DNA of 64,000 nt from Misgurnus anguillicaudatus. Taxonomy: Eukaryota > Chordata > Actinopteri > Cypriniformes > Cobitidae. This document shows, piece after piece, positions 23,101-34,852 of the stretch. The notes beneath the pieces were generated by a model that saw only the letters and a list, made by a program, of their open reading frames with translations, had not been told where the DNA came from and ran no database searches. The stretch's first letter is position 1. Each line of letters opens with the position of its first letter. Position numbers and translations under genes: made by a program. The stretch lies in assembly GCF_027580225.2 (NCBI RefSeq), contig NC_073346.2, positions 12,116,001 to 12,180,000 of the forward strand, in the 5' to 3' direction.

Positions 23101-26100
23101 TGGCCGTGGCTGTGTTACACAGTGTGAGCTTCTCTACGCCGCTCTGCTGTATCCACCGGACTACATGCTGTGCGCTGTCCAGAGTACTGGTATTTCCTGC
23201 TGTTCAGTAGTACTGTGACGGATCGTTTGGTGTCCAGCCTTCAGGCGGCAGTATAGCTGGGTTGTCAACTCTCATCTCCCCGATTCGAATCGGTGGTTCC
23301 CCTTCATCGAGCTGGGCACGCGATCTCCAGTGCATGTCTGTGACTTCTATCATCGACTCCTCTCAGCGGCGGAGAGCTTTGGACTGATCATTGGACTATT
23401 GTGACCGGCAGAGCAGTGGATTGAGTCCCCGAGTGTTCTCCAGTGTTTTTGCTCCCTGGCTTGCCCAGTGGTTTTCTCTGTCCATTATTTTGTCTTTATT
23501 AAAATTTAAGTTATCTGCAATTGGATCCTTGCTTCAGTGAGTTTTTTATCCAGTCTTGACAGTCACTAGAGTTTAAATAAATACAGAGCACCGTTTACCT
23601 CGTACAAATCTTATTAACATAAAATTAGAACACAATACATTAACAGATGAAACTCAAATGTTAAAATTCGGCCTTCTTAACATTAGATCGCTTACCAATA
23701 AAGAACCAATTATCAATGAAATAATTACTGACCAAAACTTAGATGCACTCTGTCTAACAGAGACCTGGCTTAAAGCAGACGATTACATCAGTTTAAACGA
23801 ATCCACCCCACAAGACTATTATTATAAACACGTTCCTCGTCTAAAAGGGAGAGGGGGTGGTGTAGCTACAATATACAACAAAATATTCAAAGTAAACAAT
23901 AAATCCGAATTAAAATTTAATTCGTTTGAAATAATACTGTTAAATATGGAAAAAAACGATCGTAACAACAAACAGCTTTCGTTTATCTTAGCTACCATAT
24001 ATAGGCCTCCGGGCCACCACACAGATTTTCTTAAAGAAATAGCCGACTTCCTATCTGAACTCACAGTCACTGTAGATAAAGCTCTTATCGTTGGTGATTT
24101 TAATATTCATGTGGATAACCCAAAAGATGCATTAGGACATGCGTTTATGGATGTTCTTAATTCTCTCGGTATTAAACAAAATGTATCAGGGCCAACGCAT
24201 ACTCGTAAGCACACATTAGACTTAATTCTGTCGCTTGGACTCAATATAGAGCGATGCCATTTCAGACCATTGCCTTGTGTCTTACACGATACTTCTAGAT
24301 AGGACCCCTCAGTCTACAACATGCTACAGATTAGCCAGAACAATAATTTCCACCACTAAAGATAGCTTTATTAGCACTCTTCCAGACCTGTCTCAAATGA
24401 AACATGTAGCAGATAACGGTGAAGATCTGGATATTATAATAGAAAACCTGAACAACGTTTGCACTAGCACATTGGATGCCGTTGCTCCCATTCGAAAAAA
24501 GACAATCAAAGAAAAAACGCCAGCTCCATGGTATGATCATCATACTGCAGCCCTTAAAAAAGTAGCCAGAAAAATGGAAAGAAACTACCGAAGCACAAAG
24601 TTAGAGGTATGGCGTTCAGCATGGAAAGAGAGTGTTCAACACTACAGACAGGCTATTAAAACTGCCAGATCTACCTATCTCAGTACGCTTATTAAAGAAA
24701 ATCATAACAACCCTCGTTTCCTATTTAGCACAGTTGCGAAACTGACTAGAAACAAAGAACAAACAGAAACAAATAGTAAACTCCAACACAATAGTAATGA
24801 CTTCATGGACTTCTTTACTAACAAAATTATGTTTATTAGGGAAAACATTGAAACTATGCAAGCGGCCACCACTATACCCAATAGTACATTTACCTCTAGA
24901 TTACCATACGAACATCTTGAGTCATTTAAACCTACTACAATAGAAGAGCTCTCTAAATTAGTAATGTCATCCAAATCATCGTCCTGTATACTAGACCCCA
25001 TTCCCAAAAAATTACTAAAAGAGGTATTTCATGTAGTGTCAGACACAGTACTAAATATCTTTAACTCATCTCTAGAATTAGGATACGTTCCATCAGCTTT
25101 CAAACTAGCATTTATTAGACCGCTCATTAAAAAACCAAACCTTGACCAGGGAGATCTTAATAACTTTAGACCTATCTCAAACCTACCTTTTCTCTCTAAA
25201 ATATTAGAAAAAGTAGTGCCAAGCCAGCTACGCACATTCATAGCGAATAATAATACATATGAAAAGTTCCAATCAGGATTCAGGCACCACCATAGCACAG
25301 AGACAGCGCTGCTTAGAGTTACAAATTACCTCCTATTAACATCCGATCGTGGTGAAATCTCAATCCTTATATTACTAGACCTTAGTGCAGCCTTTGACAC
25401 AATAGATCACAGAATCTTACTCAGTAGACTAGAAAACTATGTTGGCATTAGTGGTCAGGCGTTAGCCTGGTTTAGATCGTATCTAACCAATCGCTATTAC
25501 TTTGTTTATGTAAATGAGGAAGAGTCATATTACTCCCCGGTTAAATTCGGCGTACCACAGGGATCAGTTTTAGGCCCTATACTATTCTCGTTATATATGT
25601 TACCTCTAGGAGACATTATCAGGAAACATAACATAAGTTTTCACTGCTATGCAGATGATACCCAGCTTTACATCTCGTCACATCCTAGCAAAACCCACCA
25701 GTTTGCTAAGCTAACAGACTGCATTAGTGATATTAGGGACTGGATGGCACATAACTTTCTTATGCTAAACTCCAGTAAGACTGAGATACTTATTATTGAA
25801 CCAAATCGCTACAAACATAGTATGTCAGATTACAAGTTATCCATAGATGGCTGCACGGTGGTGCCATCTTCCACGGTTAAGAATTTAGGCGTAATGTTCG
25901 ACAGCAATCTATCTTTCGATAGTCATATCTCCAACGTCTGCTGCACAGCATTCTTCCATCTTAGAAATATCTCAAAAATACGGCATATGCTATCTGCATC
26001 AGATGCAGAAAAGCTTATCCATGCTTTTATGACCTCTAGAATAGACTATTGTAACTCGTTACTCGGGGGATGCCATGCAAATCAGGTAAACAAGCTACAG

Positions 26101-28827
26101 CTGGTTCAAAACGCCGCCGCAAGAGTGCTTACTCGATCTAAAAAGTATGACCACATTAGTCCAATTCTGGCATCTTTACATTGGCTACCAGTTAAATATC
26201 GCATACAATTTAAAATATTACTAACTACCTACAAAGCCTTAAATAGCCTAGCGCCCTCGTATATTAAAGAACTACTATCAGAATACAATCCACCACGTAA
26301 ACTGCGCTCACAAAATTCGGGTCTCTTAATTATCCCTAGAATATCAAAAGTGTCTAAAGGTGGTAGATCCTTTTCCTACTTAGCCCCTAAGCTCTGGAAT
26401 GATTTACCAAATAATGTTCGAGTATCAGACACAGTCGATCAATTTAAATCTAAACTTAAGACATTCTTCTTTAACAAAACATTCACATAAAATATGTCCA
26501 GTAAATGTACTTTTCCCGCAGTAGTTATTTTGTCTAGAACAAAGCACTCACACACCTCATATGGGTAATACACTATTGCCGCAATAGTGACCTGACTTAA
26601 ACAACCATAATGAGCTGACTTAAACAACCATAATGTATGACACTTGCATTACATGCGAACGGCCCCTACGCTAATAGAACTCTGTTTTTGTCTCCCTGTC
26701 TCGCCCTCGGCCCCGAGGACAATGACACAAACAGACCCAGTTCCTGTTGCTGTGAAGGTCATCGCACCACTGATCTACTGGCTGTCCTTCAACGTGATGC
26801 CTAGCCGATGCTCGACCAACGACCACCGGCTGAACCAGTTTAATTCGCTTACCCGCTTCCTATCCCTACCGTATCTATCTATATATATATAATCCTTCTA
26901 GGATTTTTCCCACCGGGTTTTTTTCCTAGGGGTTTTTTAGTCCCAGGGAGAGTCAGCCAACTTTGGCTTAGCTTAGCACTTTACTGTATATGTAACACTT
27001 TTAATACGCTTGCTTGTACGGTTTAACCTTAGCCGCTATGTTCTACTGCTTATATTATCTATTGATTTTCTGTACTCCTTTACATCTACTCATGTAAAGC
27101 TGCTTTGCAACAATTAACATTTGTGAAAAGCGCTATATAAATAAAATTGAATTGAATTTAATTGAATTGAATCTAATGTTTAATGGCGGGTTGCGAAACA
27201 ACTTTATAGGTGCATACTGCCACCTACTGTATCGGGAGCCCCGTATAGTTTATAAGCGCCCTCATGCCGTGCACCCAGTACAGTAGGGGGCGGTATGCAC
27301 CTATGAAGTTGTTTCGCAACCCGCCATTAAACATTAGATGAATAAGACGATGAACTGAATGCACGTGTTGCTCTGGATAGTGGTAAAAAATTATATAAAT
27401 ACTGTTTTGTTTTTCACACAAACCGATCGTTTCGTGTCTTAGGACATCGATGTGTCGTCCCGAGCCGCAGGATTTCATTTGGATTTGTCTGTGCATGTTT
27501 TTTGTCTATCAGAGTTTGTTACCATTCACTTGTACGACTGACAGACTTCATTTTATATTATTTTTTATGTTTTAATGTTGTGTTTAAATGTAGTGTGTTA
27601 TGGAAATGTGTTTTTAGCAATGTTTTTGGAAACGGTGTTTAATAAATAGCTTTTATAAACTCTAGTGATGGTCATTAATTATTAATTAATCATTAGCTAA
27701 TGGTTTGCAAATATATCATTATGTTGTGACTTTACTTGTTGAGGCACATCTTTATTAACTCATTATTCAACCCAGTATCACGAAATTGCGTGACTATTTC
27801 ACGCATGGACCAGCGTGACAATGTCACGCTTTGCCACGTTTGAGCGTGAGCATGTCACGCTTTCTGTTTGTGTCATTGTCACGTATTGGTTACTCAACTT
27901 TTTTGTCCTAATTTCTTACCATTGTCGCTTCGGTTTAGGGTTAGATTTACATAAAATGACATCCTTACCTAAACAAACTCTAACCCCAACGTCAGGTGAC
28001 AATTGGTTAAAGTTTAGAAAATATAAAAGAATAAGTATTGTATCTTTTTATTTTATAAACCAATACTTAAAGTGACAAATACTTAAAGTGACATATAACA
28101 CAAGCACCAAATCTAACCCTAAACCGAAGCGACAATGGTAAGAAAATAGGACAAAAAAGTTGAGTAACAAATACGTGACAGTGACACAAACAGAAAAGCG
28201 TGACATGCTCACGCTCAAACGCGGCAAAGCGCGACACCGCCACGCTGGACCATGCGCGAAATAGCCACGCAACTTCGCGATACAGGGTTGCATTATTTAG
28301 TAATAGTATTAATTACAACACTACCAATGCTGCAATTAACAATGTATTAATGCATATCAGTTTACGTGTATTATCTGGAAGTTGAAATATAAGGATTTGG
28401 CTCATTGTGGCAATTAACAAATTAACCAACACTCCTAGTCCACGAAAGAAGTGATGATGGAATTAATCCACACTTACATATTTAATTAATAACAGTTCAT
28501 ATATGAACTAATATATTAATCAGACAGAATCTTCATTAGTTGCTAATGAGGCAATCATTAATGAATAGCTAATGAATAGCTTAGATAATCATTAGTAATA
28601 CATTAATTCAGTATTATTTGTGCATTAGTTAAGCATGAATTCATGATTATTAGTGCACCCTTATTGTAAAGTGTTACCGCAAAGTTTATAGAGCACAGCT
28701 CCACTGTCAGTAGTGACTAAAACATCTTCATCTTAACTAATCATTGCATTATAGGAACATGTGCTGTAATATGGCCTCACCTGGAAGATGTAAAAGTATC
28801 TGGGTATGGGATACTGTTAGATACCAT
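20172..28827 (-). CDS. Chemokine receptor-like GPCR, gene B (373 aa), with transposon-filled intron
   Basis: Coding exons are 28827-28781 (47 nt) and 21246-20172; the 7.5-kb intron holds the nested transposon at 21284-28678. Donor (GTGAGG) and acceptor (pyrimidine tract, CTTAAG) equal those of gene A, and the join keeps frame: [16 protein letters not shown] then LNEPENDEP. Removing the transposon would leave an intron of about 140 bases, like A and C. Features are Cys47 in the N-terminus, Cys125 in TM3, DRY at 149-151 in [16 protein letters not shown]2 TYCQSYP, ECL3 EPTCGK, TM6 [11 protein letters not shown]7 NPILY and a Ser/Thr-rich tail ([13 protein letters not shown]). Unlike A and C, N4 is not a sequon (NSI). 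The coding sequence is intact and close to gene A; whether it is still spliced well is open. Confidence 0.9.
21333..22243. mobile_element. PIF/Harbinger-like non-autonomous element, TTA TSD
   Basis: Ends aaggtggaaaagaggatg and catcctcttttgcgcct are inverted, flanked by TTA on both sides (21330-21332 and 22244-22246). The opposite, uninterrupted arm of the host transposon shows the empty site (catgc-tta-actaatgc), which confirms the duplication. TTA/TAA targeting is typical of Harbinger. The inside has GC-richer sequence and a tiny ORF (ATG at 21679, [15 protein letters not shown]), perhaps a captured first exon. Confidence 0.85.
22662..23561 (+). mobile_element. Solo LTR, 900 bp, with 5-bp TSD
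   Basis: Starts TGTCATGACTTTGG and ends CAGTCTTGACA, with the TG...CA termini of LTR retrotransposons, and is flanked by gtcac on both sides (22657-22661 and 23562-23566). The empty site can be read in the opposite arm of the host transposon. An AATAAA-free but T-rich 3' half precedes the end. Internal genes have been lost by LTR-LTR recombination. Ending and leader style suggest Ty3/gypsy; orientation is assumed. The 116-aa and 96-aa ORFs inside are chance frames. Confidence 0.75.
23600..27171 (+). mobile_element. L2-type LINE, nearly full length, copy 1
   Basis: Endonuclease and reverse transcriptase ORFs (23658-26490) are followed by a 3' UTR ending gtgaaaagcgctatataaat and a short tandem tail of ttgaa units (27148-27171), the way L2/CR1-type LINEs end in fish. 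The 5' limit is uncertain, near 23570-23650. It inserted within the interior of the DNA transposon occupying gene B intron 2. A second, deleted relative is at 44385-47315. Confidence 0.85.
23658..26490 (+). pseudogene. L2 endonuclease-reverse transcriptase ORF, one frameshift
   Basis: The first part (23658-24302) is an apurinic-type endonuclease: [34 protein letters not shown] and [10 protein letters not shown]. The second (24277-26490, 737 aa by itself) carries reverse transcriptase: [44 protein letters not shown] (first Asp), [10 protein letters not shown] and the catalytic box YADDTQ, then the C-terminal domain [14 protein letters not shown]. The break near 24260 coincides with loss of about 20-25 bases relative to copy 2, which removes the endonuclease SDH motif region. 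Reverse transcriptase is otherwise intact, so inactivation may be recent. Confidence 0.88.
27172..27338. repeat. Foldback MITE at the L2 3' end
   Basis: Arms tctaatgtttaatggcggg... and ...cccgccattaaacattaga are almost perfect inverted copies of about 70 bases around a short loop. It begins directly after the LINE tail. The transcript would form a stable hairpin. No duplication is visible. Confidence 0.8.
27339..27661. other. Interior of the DNA transposon, no gene
   Basis: T-rich non-coding sequence between the foldback and the start of the right arm. It partly resembles the start of the L2 region (agagttta... caccgttt), so it is probably host-transposon interior. Confidence 0.4.
27768..28290. 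mobile_element. Foldback element with CACG-rich arms, copy 1
   Basis: Ends CAACCCAGTATCACGAAATT and its near-complement (…cgcgatacagggttg) are flanked by cattatt (27761-27767 and 28291-28297). The opposite arm of the host transposon shows the empty site. The arms repeat gcgtgac/gtcacgc words, and the centre carries cgcttcggtttagggttag in both orientations. A relative lies at 60270-60741. Confidence 0.8.
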
Positions 28828-28842
28828 ACTTGTCCATGAAGA
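28781..28842 (-). other. Gene B exon 2, with short uORF
   Basis: Acceptor GCACAG precedes 28842 on the minus strand and donor GTGAGG follows 28781. The first ATG is ten bases before the receptor ATG and opens a six-codon uORF that stops at TAA inside the exon, past the receptor start. The receptor ATG (AGTATGG) has A at -3 on the counted frame neighbourhood and G at +4. The exon has the longer DTFTSS end shared with gene C. Confidence 0.8.
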
Positions 28843-28869
28843 CTGTGCAGAGGTGCTTTTAATGACAAA

Positions 28870-30351
28870 GAGGGAAGGAAGTGTGTTACTATTTGTCTTT
28901 AATAAACATGTTTAGAGTTGAGTATTAGAATTATTTTTTGTAAAAGCAAAAGCAAAACCTCAGGATTGACAAATTCACCCAAAAGTTATGTGAAGGATTC
29001 AGAGCATGCCAAGATGCAGAAAAGCTCTTACATCAAACATTATCTTTTAATCTTTTTAAAAACATGAAAAAAATATACAATGTTCTTTTAAACTGAATAT
29101 AACCCGGTGACTTATTTTTCGAGAGCGCACTATGCAAAGCTTACCGTATTTTTCGGTCTATAAGCCACGTTTTTTTCATAACTTGGCTGGTGCTGCGTCT
29201 TATAGTCAGGTGCGCCTTGTAAGTCGGTATGAATTCATTTTGACATTTATGAGGCAAGAGACAATATTACCTTCTATGGGCGCGAGGGTCCGCTATATGA
29301 TGCTTCTGTATTTATGTAATTCAATGGATTCTGTAATGTGGAATGACGAGTATGCGAACTTCACACTAGTTGGCTTGTTCGATTAATTTAGCCTATTTAA
29401 CCTTCCAGGTAAGTTCTGTATGCTATGGTTTATCGTTTAAATAATAATATAATATTACTATTAGTGATAATATTACTTTAACTTACAGACATCTATTCAG
29501 CCTGCTGTTCTTTCTGCTATTGTTTAGTTGAATAACTTGCCTTTCCAGATTAAATGTCTGTTCTTCGGCTTGGATTTTGTGAAATAATTTTCTAAATAAA
29601 CACAATGTATAGTCTACTGTGACTTATATATTTTATTACGTCTTAATGACGCATTTTTGAATACTCCGGTGCGTTTCAAAATACATGCCTGCTGCAGACT
29701 AAAATTTTTATTTAAAAATAAATAAAGTTGAGACTAAAGGGTTTATGATAAAAGAGATGCTCACGTTTGCCAGATTCTCGCTTAATCTCATGTGTAATCA
29801 GAGTTTACTGTTAAATTAGTGTCTTGCGAGTATTTTGTGACCGCGAGTGCCTTTCAACGCGTGTGCAACAGGCATGTATTTTGACAAGTGGCATTTTGAA
29901 TTCACACCCATAGGAAGAAAAATCACCAGCCACCACTGATTTGACCATTTATCACAAACCTATAAATAGTAAATTCAGAAAAACTACAAATAACTATCAA
30001 CTCTTAGTCTCTTAATCTCTTTCAGTGCTGTATGTTAATTTATGTTTCAGTGTTTTGTGGTTCTGCAAGTACGGAAAGCAGTTTTTGCATCTGATTTCCT
30101 GAATGTTTTTTTCAGTTGTGGCTTTAATGCTCCGCTGTACCCACTGCAATAGGGTTGGAGATAAGCTCAACAACAATAACAAAAAAATAAATAATGCTGT
30201 GTTCAGCTCATGGTTGAGTGAAAAAATAGACATTATTAACTATATTAACATTATTAACTCTATTAACTGTAGTTAATTTTAACCCAACAGTTGGGTTTGT
30301 CCATATTTACTATCATAGGTTGAAAAACCCCATCATTTGTTGTGGTCTTAC
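28870..30351. other. Gene B intron 1
   Basis: Matches gene A intron 1 at both ends. Between about 29095 and 29990 it holds extra sequence absent from gene A, starting accgtatttttcggtctata and ...gtcttatagtcaggtgcgcc, a repeat widespread in fish. CACTA-like remains are at 30275-30330. The 84-aa ORF at 29132-29386 belongs to the repeat. Confidence 0.55.
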
Positions 30352-30412
30352 CTCAGCTGTAAAGCAGTAGAATGCATTCTCTGATAGTTGAATCAGATTT
30401 CTTCTATTCCCC
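30352..30412 (-). other. Gene B non-coding exon 1
   Basis: Same exon as at 15726 and 63701: minus-strand end CTTTACAGCTGAG followed by donor GTAAGACC. The transcription start is not visible. Confidence 0.65.
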
Positions 30413-30548
30413 AGAAATATAAAACATATGTTGGTTAAATATACAATATATACAATGTTGGGAAAAGAAATACCATATAGCATATTGAATATCAGATTAT
30501 TTAGCATGTTGTATAAGTTCCAAGTTAATTTTAGCACATGCATTTAGA

Positions 30549-30839
30549 TAGGGTGACCATACAAGTCATTCTTTCCAGACGCGTCCTGGCCAGGATTTCG
30601 GTGTGTATTTGTCGACCGCATACGTCATAGAGGATTATTATTATTATTATTACAGAAAAGCAACTGTTACATTTTAAGAATGAAAAAGGTAAGAATTTTA
30701 AGGTAAGAATGAAACTACGATTGTATGTCTTATGTTTTTAATTGAATGGCGTATGCGGTCAACAAATACGACTTCCGGAAGATACACCGAAATCCTGGCC
30801 AGGACGCGTCTAGGAAGAATGGCACGTATGGTCACCCTA
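30549..30839. mobile_element. hAT-like foldback element with TAGGGTGACC ends
   Basis: Ends TAGGGTGACCATAC and its complement, followed inward by matching ccaggatttcggtgt words in inverted order. Flanks share atttaga (30542-30548 and 30840-30846), seven of the expected eight bases. An ATT microsatellite lies inside. It sits just upstream of gene B. Confidence 0.75.
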
Positions 30840-30844
30840 ATTTA

Positions 30845-31315
30845 GAACACAAGACATTTAGTAAACAAAATAAGAGCAGTAAAAAATCTCCCTGTTTGGA
30901 AGTGGGTTAGCAGCTGCCAATAATCATAATTCATAAGCTGCTTGTCAGTATGAATGATAAAAACCAATCCTCTATGACATGCACCTCTTACACCCCAGGG
31001 GTACAACTGAGGGGTCGATCACACCAAAAGCGTTTATGGCAGTTGCAGACGCCTTTATTGAACGATATTCTATGGGCAGGGAGCGTTTGCGCGCTGTTTA
31101 TGCGTGCCGAGCGCCTTCCAGTTTTTGCCGCCAGCCGCAGCAAGCACTTTTGAAGGAGCGCTGAAAAAGAGCAAGCGCCCTCTTTTTAAAGTTTTTGCTA
31201 ATATGACAGTTAACAGCAAAAGAGCACTCACGCTTCAATATTTGATTGACAAGACAGCTGACTCGGTGGTTGCTTAGCAATATAAAAGGCTGCATCGCTC
31301 TGCTCTTTTTTTAGT
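30845..31315. other. Upstream flank of gene B, no gene
   Basis: From about 31005 (gaggggtcgatcacacc) to 31310 the sequence looks like a non-autonomous repeat end with cgcgctg/gagcgct-rich wording. No domain-bearing ORF. Confidence 0.35.
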
Positions 31316-31740
31316 TTTTAAATGAAGGTTTTTATTATTAAGGGAAAACAAAATCTATATAAAAAACAACATGGCCATGTGTGAAAAACTGCTTGCCCCC
31401 TAAACCTAATACCTGGTTTGGCCACCCTTAGCAGCAACAACTGCAATCAAGCATTTGCAATAACTTGCAATGAGTCTGTAACAGCGCTGTGGAGGAATTT
31501 TGGCCCACTCAACTTTGCAGAATTGTTTTAATTCAGCCACATTGGAGGGTTTTAGAGCATGAACCGCCTTTTTAAGGTCATGTCACAGGATTGAGGTTAG
31601 GACTTTGATTCGGTCTTCATTTTATTTTTCTTCAGCCATTCAGAGGTAGACTTGCTGGTGTGTTTTGATGTCCTTTTCCGAAATGCTGTGTTATTTTTAC
31701 GAAAGACGTAATGGTACACACACCTTCCAAAATGTTTTGC

Positions 31741-32985
31741 ATTTGCAATTGCATTTACCAAAGTAATGGTCGGGACCTCTTAAAGATAACTAAACACCTG
31801 AGTCTTTGTAACACCGACTACCCTACCCTGGGAATGTCACTCAGGGAAATAAGTATTGATAAAGGCACACAGGTTCATTCCCACAAAGATCCAGAAGAGA
31901 TGGGAAAGCAAAAATAACAATACATTATTAATAAAGAGAATAAAATAACAGTTCCATGTCTTATAATTCAGCAGCTTCATATTAAAACAAGCTGGAATGG
32001 GCACCAAACATTAGAGGTACATATCAGATGGCAGAGAGAAATTACCCCCCCACCCAAGTTTCACTTTACTACACTCTTCAAATATAAACTTTTTGGGCTC
32101 ACTTCACCACACGTGTTCCAGGTAACAAAAGATTACACATCAAACCCCTTATTATTTACTGAGTATTTGGGGAGGTTAGCACCCCTCCTTGACCGATCTA
32201 ACAGTTAAATGAAGTATCACAGCTCCACAAAATAGCAAACCAATAAACACACTGAATCGTCACAAACCAATATTAAATCAAATAAACAAAAAATAAAGAA
32301 ATAAATGACATCATAATTTGTACAGAATAAACTAAACAAAATAACATAACATTACTCATTCCTCAACCAGACTCTAATCCATTAACCACATGCACACACC
32401 TACCCATGCAAACTATACAGGCTCTCTAATACACACACACCCATACATGAAAATATTAAACACCATGTTTTTCTCACATACGCACACACACACACACACC
32501 AACATAAGCTCATTCACACAACCGTAAATATTCCATACAACCCCACAAACCTCCTCCGGTTGAAACAGTGCATGGGTGGCGAATGACCGCACAGATTAAT
32601 ACTCTGTCCCACAGTTATTTCCAGGAGCAGGCCACTTAATGCGGACTTGTCTTACATCACAAATGAAGAGTTGAGCCACACGTTGCGGAGGTGCGCAACA
32701 CCAGGCAAATATTTAAACAAGAAATCAAACGAATGAAAACCCAAAAAGAAAATTCCAAAATTCACAGGCGGAGATTCGGGCAGATAATTAACTCTCTTTG
32801 GGCAGGTAGTAGCACGAATGAAAATATGTGCAATATTTGTATGTCTAAATTACCATTACACCCACAACATATGACATTTGACTCATCACGTCACCACCAC
32901 TGCGACCTTTGTTGATGCTTCTCGTAGCCTAGTTGGAGCGAGCGTGGCATAAAGTTTTTGACAGCCGGAAACTGGGAACGTCTTC
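31741..32985. other. Inserted non-coding sequence, unidentified
   Basis: AT-rich sequence inside the split Tc1 element, with a (CA)n tract at about 32484-32500. The small ORF at 32691-32915 shows a Cys/His-containing end but no recognisable domain. Probably part of a retroelement, not assignable. Confidence 0.35.
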
Positions 32986-32993
32986 TCTTAGAA

Positions 32994-33206
32994 CAGTGTT
33001 TCCCAACCCTGGTCCTCGGGCACCCCCTCCCAGAAAGTTTTAGATGTCTCCTTATTTAAAACACCTGATTTGACTCATCAGCCTCCTTCCAAAATGGTAA
33101 ACATGTGTCCCTAACAAGCTGATGAGTTAAATCAGGTGTGTTAAATAAGGAGACATCTAAAACTTTCTGGGAGGGGGTGCCCGAGGACCAGGGTTGGGAA
33201 ACACTG
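32994..33206. mobile_element. hAT-type foldback MITE, 213 bp, perfect TSD
   Basis: Ends CAGTGTTTCCCAACCCTGGT and its complement; the arms are almost perfectly inverted for about 85 bases. Flanked by tcttagaa on both sides (32986-32993 and 33207-33214). Confidence 0.92.
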
Positions 33207-33214
33207 TCTTAGAA

Positions 33215-33670
33215 AGCATTTTGAGAGTTGTACAAGCACAGCAGGGGGTGTGTAGGTTGTATTTTTTCTTGTTCTTTTTTCATTAATTGGTCTATTTGTG
33301 TATAGTTATCAAGTTCCATAGCTTTTTTGGGTGCTGATGGTAGGCTACTTGAACGGTGCAAATCAAAGCACACTTTAGCCTGTTTCATTAGCCCATTCTG
33401 TTGTTGGGAGAGGTACGAGATAAAAAAATAATGCATGTGTGATTTATGCAGGTACAGGTCAGGTAGCGGGCCAAATATTAATGGGTCTGGGCGGGTGCGG
33501 ATTTAATTTGGATATCATGGGTGACGGGTCGGATCTGGTTCTGAACTTTGCGGGTACGGGCGGGAGTGGGGCTCCAAAAATGGACCCGTGCAGGACTCTG
33601 GCATACCCACCTGATTATTAGCGAGTCGGCACTGCTGACACATCAAACAATAGTTCAAGCAACAACTCAC
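33215..33670. other. Non-coding, with a CGGGT-rich repeat
   Basis: At 33440-33600 the sequence is rich in gggtctgggcgggtgcgg-type words, matching in style the complementary acccgaccgagg/cccgcccgc stretch at 37680-37800. This is common in fish hAT-type repeats starting CAGTGATGCGCGGGTC (37672). The 60-aa ORF here is a by-product. Confidence 0.45.
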
Positions 33671-33692
33671 GGACAGAGATGAAACATTAACA

Positions 33693-33705
33693 GGTTATGG
33701 GCCCA
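33693..33705 (+). promoter_or_regulatory. Copia primer-binding site, complementary to tRNA-iMet anticodon arm
   Basis: ggttatgggccca stands directly after the LTR end. It is the complement of tgggcccataacc, the anticodon arm of initiator tRNA-Met, which copia elements use as a half-tRNA primer. This supports the copia call independently of the protein. Confidence 0.8.
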
Positions 33706-34288
33706 GGCGCGCCAATGCTACTGGAGGAAGATGGCAGAGGCTAGTCTTCGACGGAGACGAAAATAACTACGAGTTATGGGAAATAAAATTTCTTGGTCAT
33801 CTGAGAATACTGGGTTTAAAAGAAACAATACTGTCTACCGGAGAAGTAAACGGGGAAAAGAACGAAGAATGCTCCGCTGAACTTAATGCATATAGTTGCT
33901 CAGAACAACTTCTTTGTTCATCAGATGGACGTAAAAATGGCGTACTTACATGCTCCAATAGAGGAAGACATATACTTAGAACAACCAGAGGATTTTGAAG
34001 AGACATCTGACACAGGAGACAAGTTAGTATGCAAGTTGAAGAAATCTCTGTATGGTCTAAAACAGTCTGGAAGAAACTGGTACAAACTTTTAAATGATCA
34101 TTTGGAACAAAACAACTTTGAGAGAAATCAGTCTGATTACTGTGTGTATAGAAGCAGATTGAAAATGAGACAATCCCACTAAACACAGGACGTCGGATAG
34201 ACGTGCAGATCATGTCTATATTGGGTCCGTCGGTCCATGACCAATTCTGGACATCTTTACGACGTCCAAACTAGGTCCACTACTTGGA

Positions 34289-34472
34289 CGTCATATTTAC
34301 GGGCAACATTTGACGTTTGAACTTGGTAATTTTTTGGACGTCATTTGGACGTCATATTTACGGCAACATTTGACGTTTGAACTGGGTAATTTTTTGGACG
34401 TCATTTAGACACCATTTTTACGGCCAACATTTGACGTTTAAACTTGGTAATTCTTTGGACGTCATTTGGACA
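34289..34472 (+). repeat. Tandem repeat, about 3 x 60 bp, inside the MITE
   Basis: Three head-to-tail units share caacatttgacgtttgaac, ttggtaattttttggacg and acgtcattt, with a few substitutions each. Confidence 0.85.
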
Positions 34473-34783
34473 TCTATGACAGGCCTATGTCTATATTACA
34501 TGATTAGGCCTATAAAAATGTGTTTATTTACCAATATCAGCATTATTGTACCAACATGATTAATACTTACGAATAGTCTATATTATTTATACAGTGCTGT
34601 TTTTTCTGCTTTCTTGAATTATATACAAATTCATCTAAATGTACACTTAAAAATCTGTAATTAAATGTGTAGTTCGTTATATTAAAAGTATATGACCATA
34701 CTAACAATTTAATATGAAAATATTCTCAGATATTCTCATAACGTTGACTTATTTATAACGCCTTATTTATAAAGCTAAGATGT

Positions 34784-34852
34784 GGCCGTGTGGCTGAGTG
34801 GAAAGCGAGACTTGCTTGTAACCCAGAGATCGGTAGTTCGAATCCCACGGCC
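34784..34852 (+). repeat. tRNA-like (pol III-derived) segment inside the MITE
   Basis: A seven-base acceptor-type stem is perfect (GGCCGTG 34784-34790 with CACGGCC 34846-34852). An A-box-like tggctgagtgg and a B-box-like agttcgaatccc are correctly spaced. The anticodon loop could read cttgtaa (TGT, threonine-like). However, the anticodon and T stems pair poorly and the length is 69 bases, so it is likely a SINE head or decayed tRNA copy rather than a working tRNA gene. Confidence 0.55.

Larger units (their letters stand above)
21284..28678. mobile_element. 7.4-kb nested DNA transposon in gene B intron 2, perfect TSD
   Basis: Ends ggtaacactttacaataagg and its complement ccttattgtaaagtgttacc are flanked by identical octamers gcaaagtt (21276-21283 and 28679-28686). 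The inverted arms are long: about 21284-22656 on the left and 27662-28678 on the right, each interrupted by other insertions. There is no transposase, and the 8-bp duplication is the only guide to its class. The host element itself is about 1.5-2 kb; the rest is a Harbinger MITE, a solo LTR, an L2 LINE and two foldbacks. The insertion leaves the splice sites of gene B untouched. Confidence 0.92.

Noticed and set aside
33797..34213. 138-aa minus ORF
   Set aside because: Antisense shadow of copia reverse transcriptase.
34784..34852. A functional tRNA-Thr(TGT) gene
   Set aside because: Only the acceptor stem pairs well; anticodon and T stems are poor and it lies inside a MITE.
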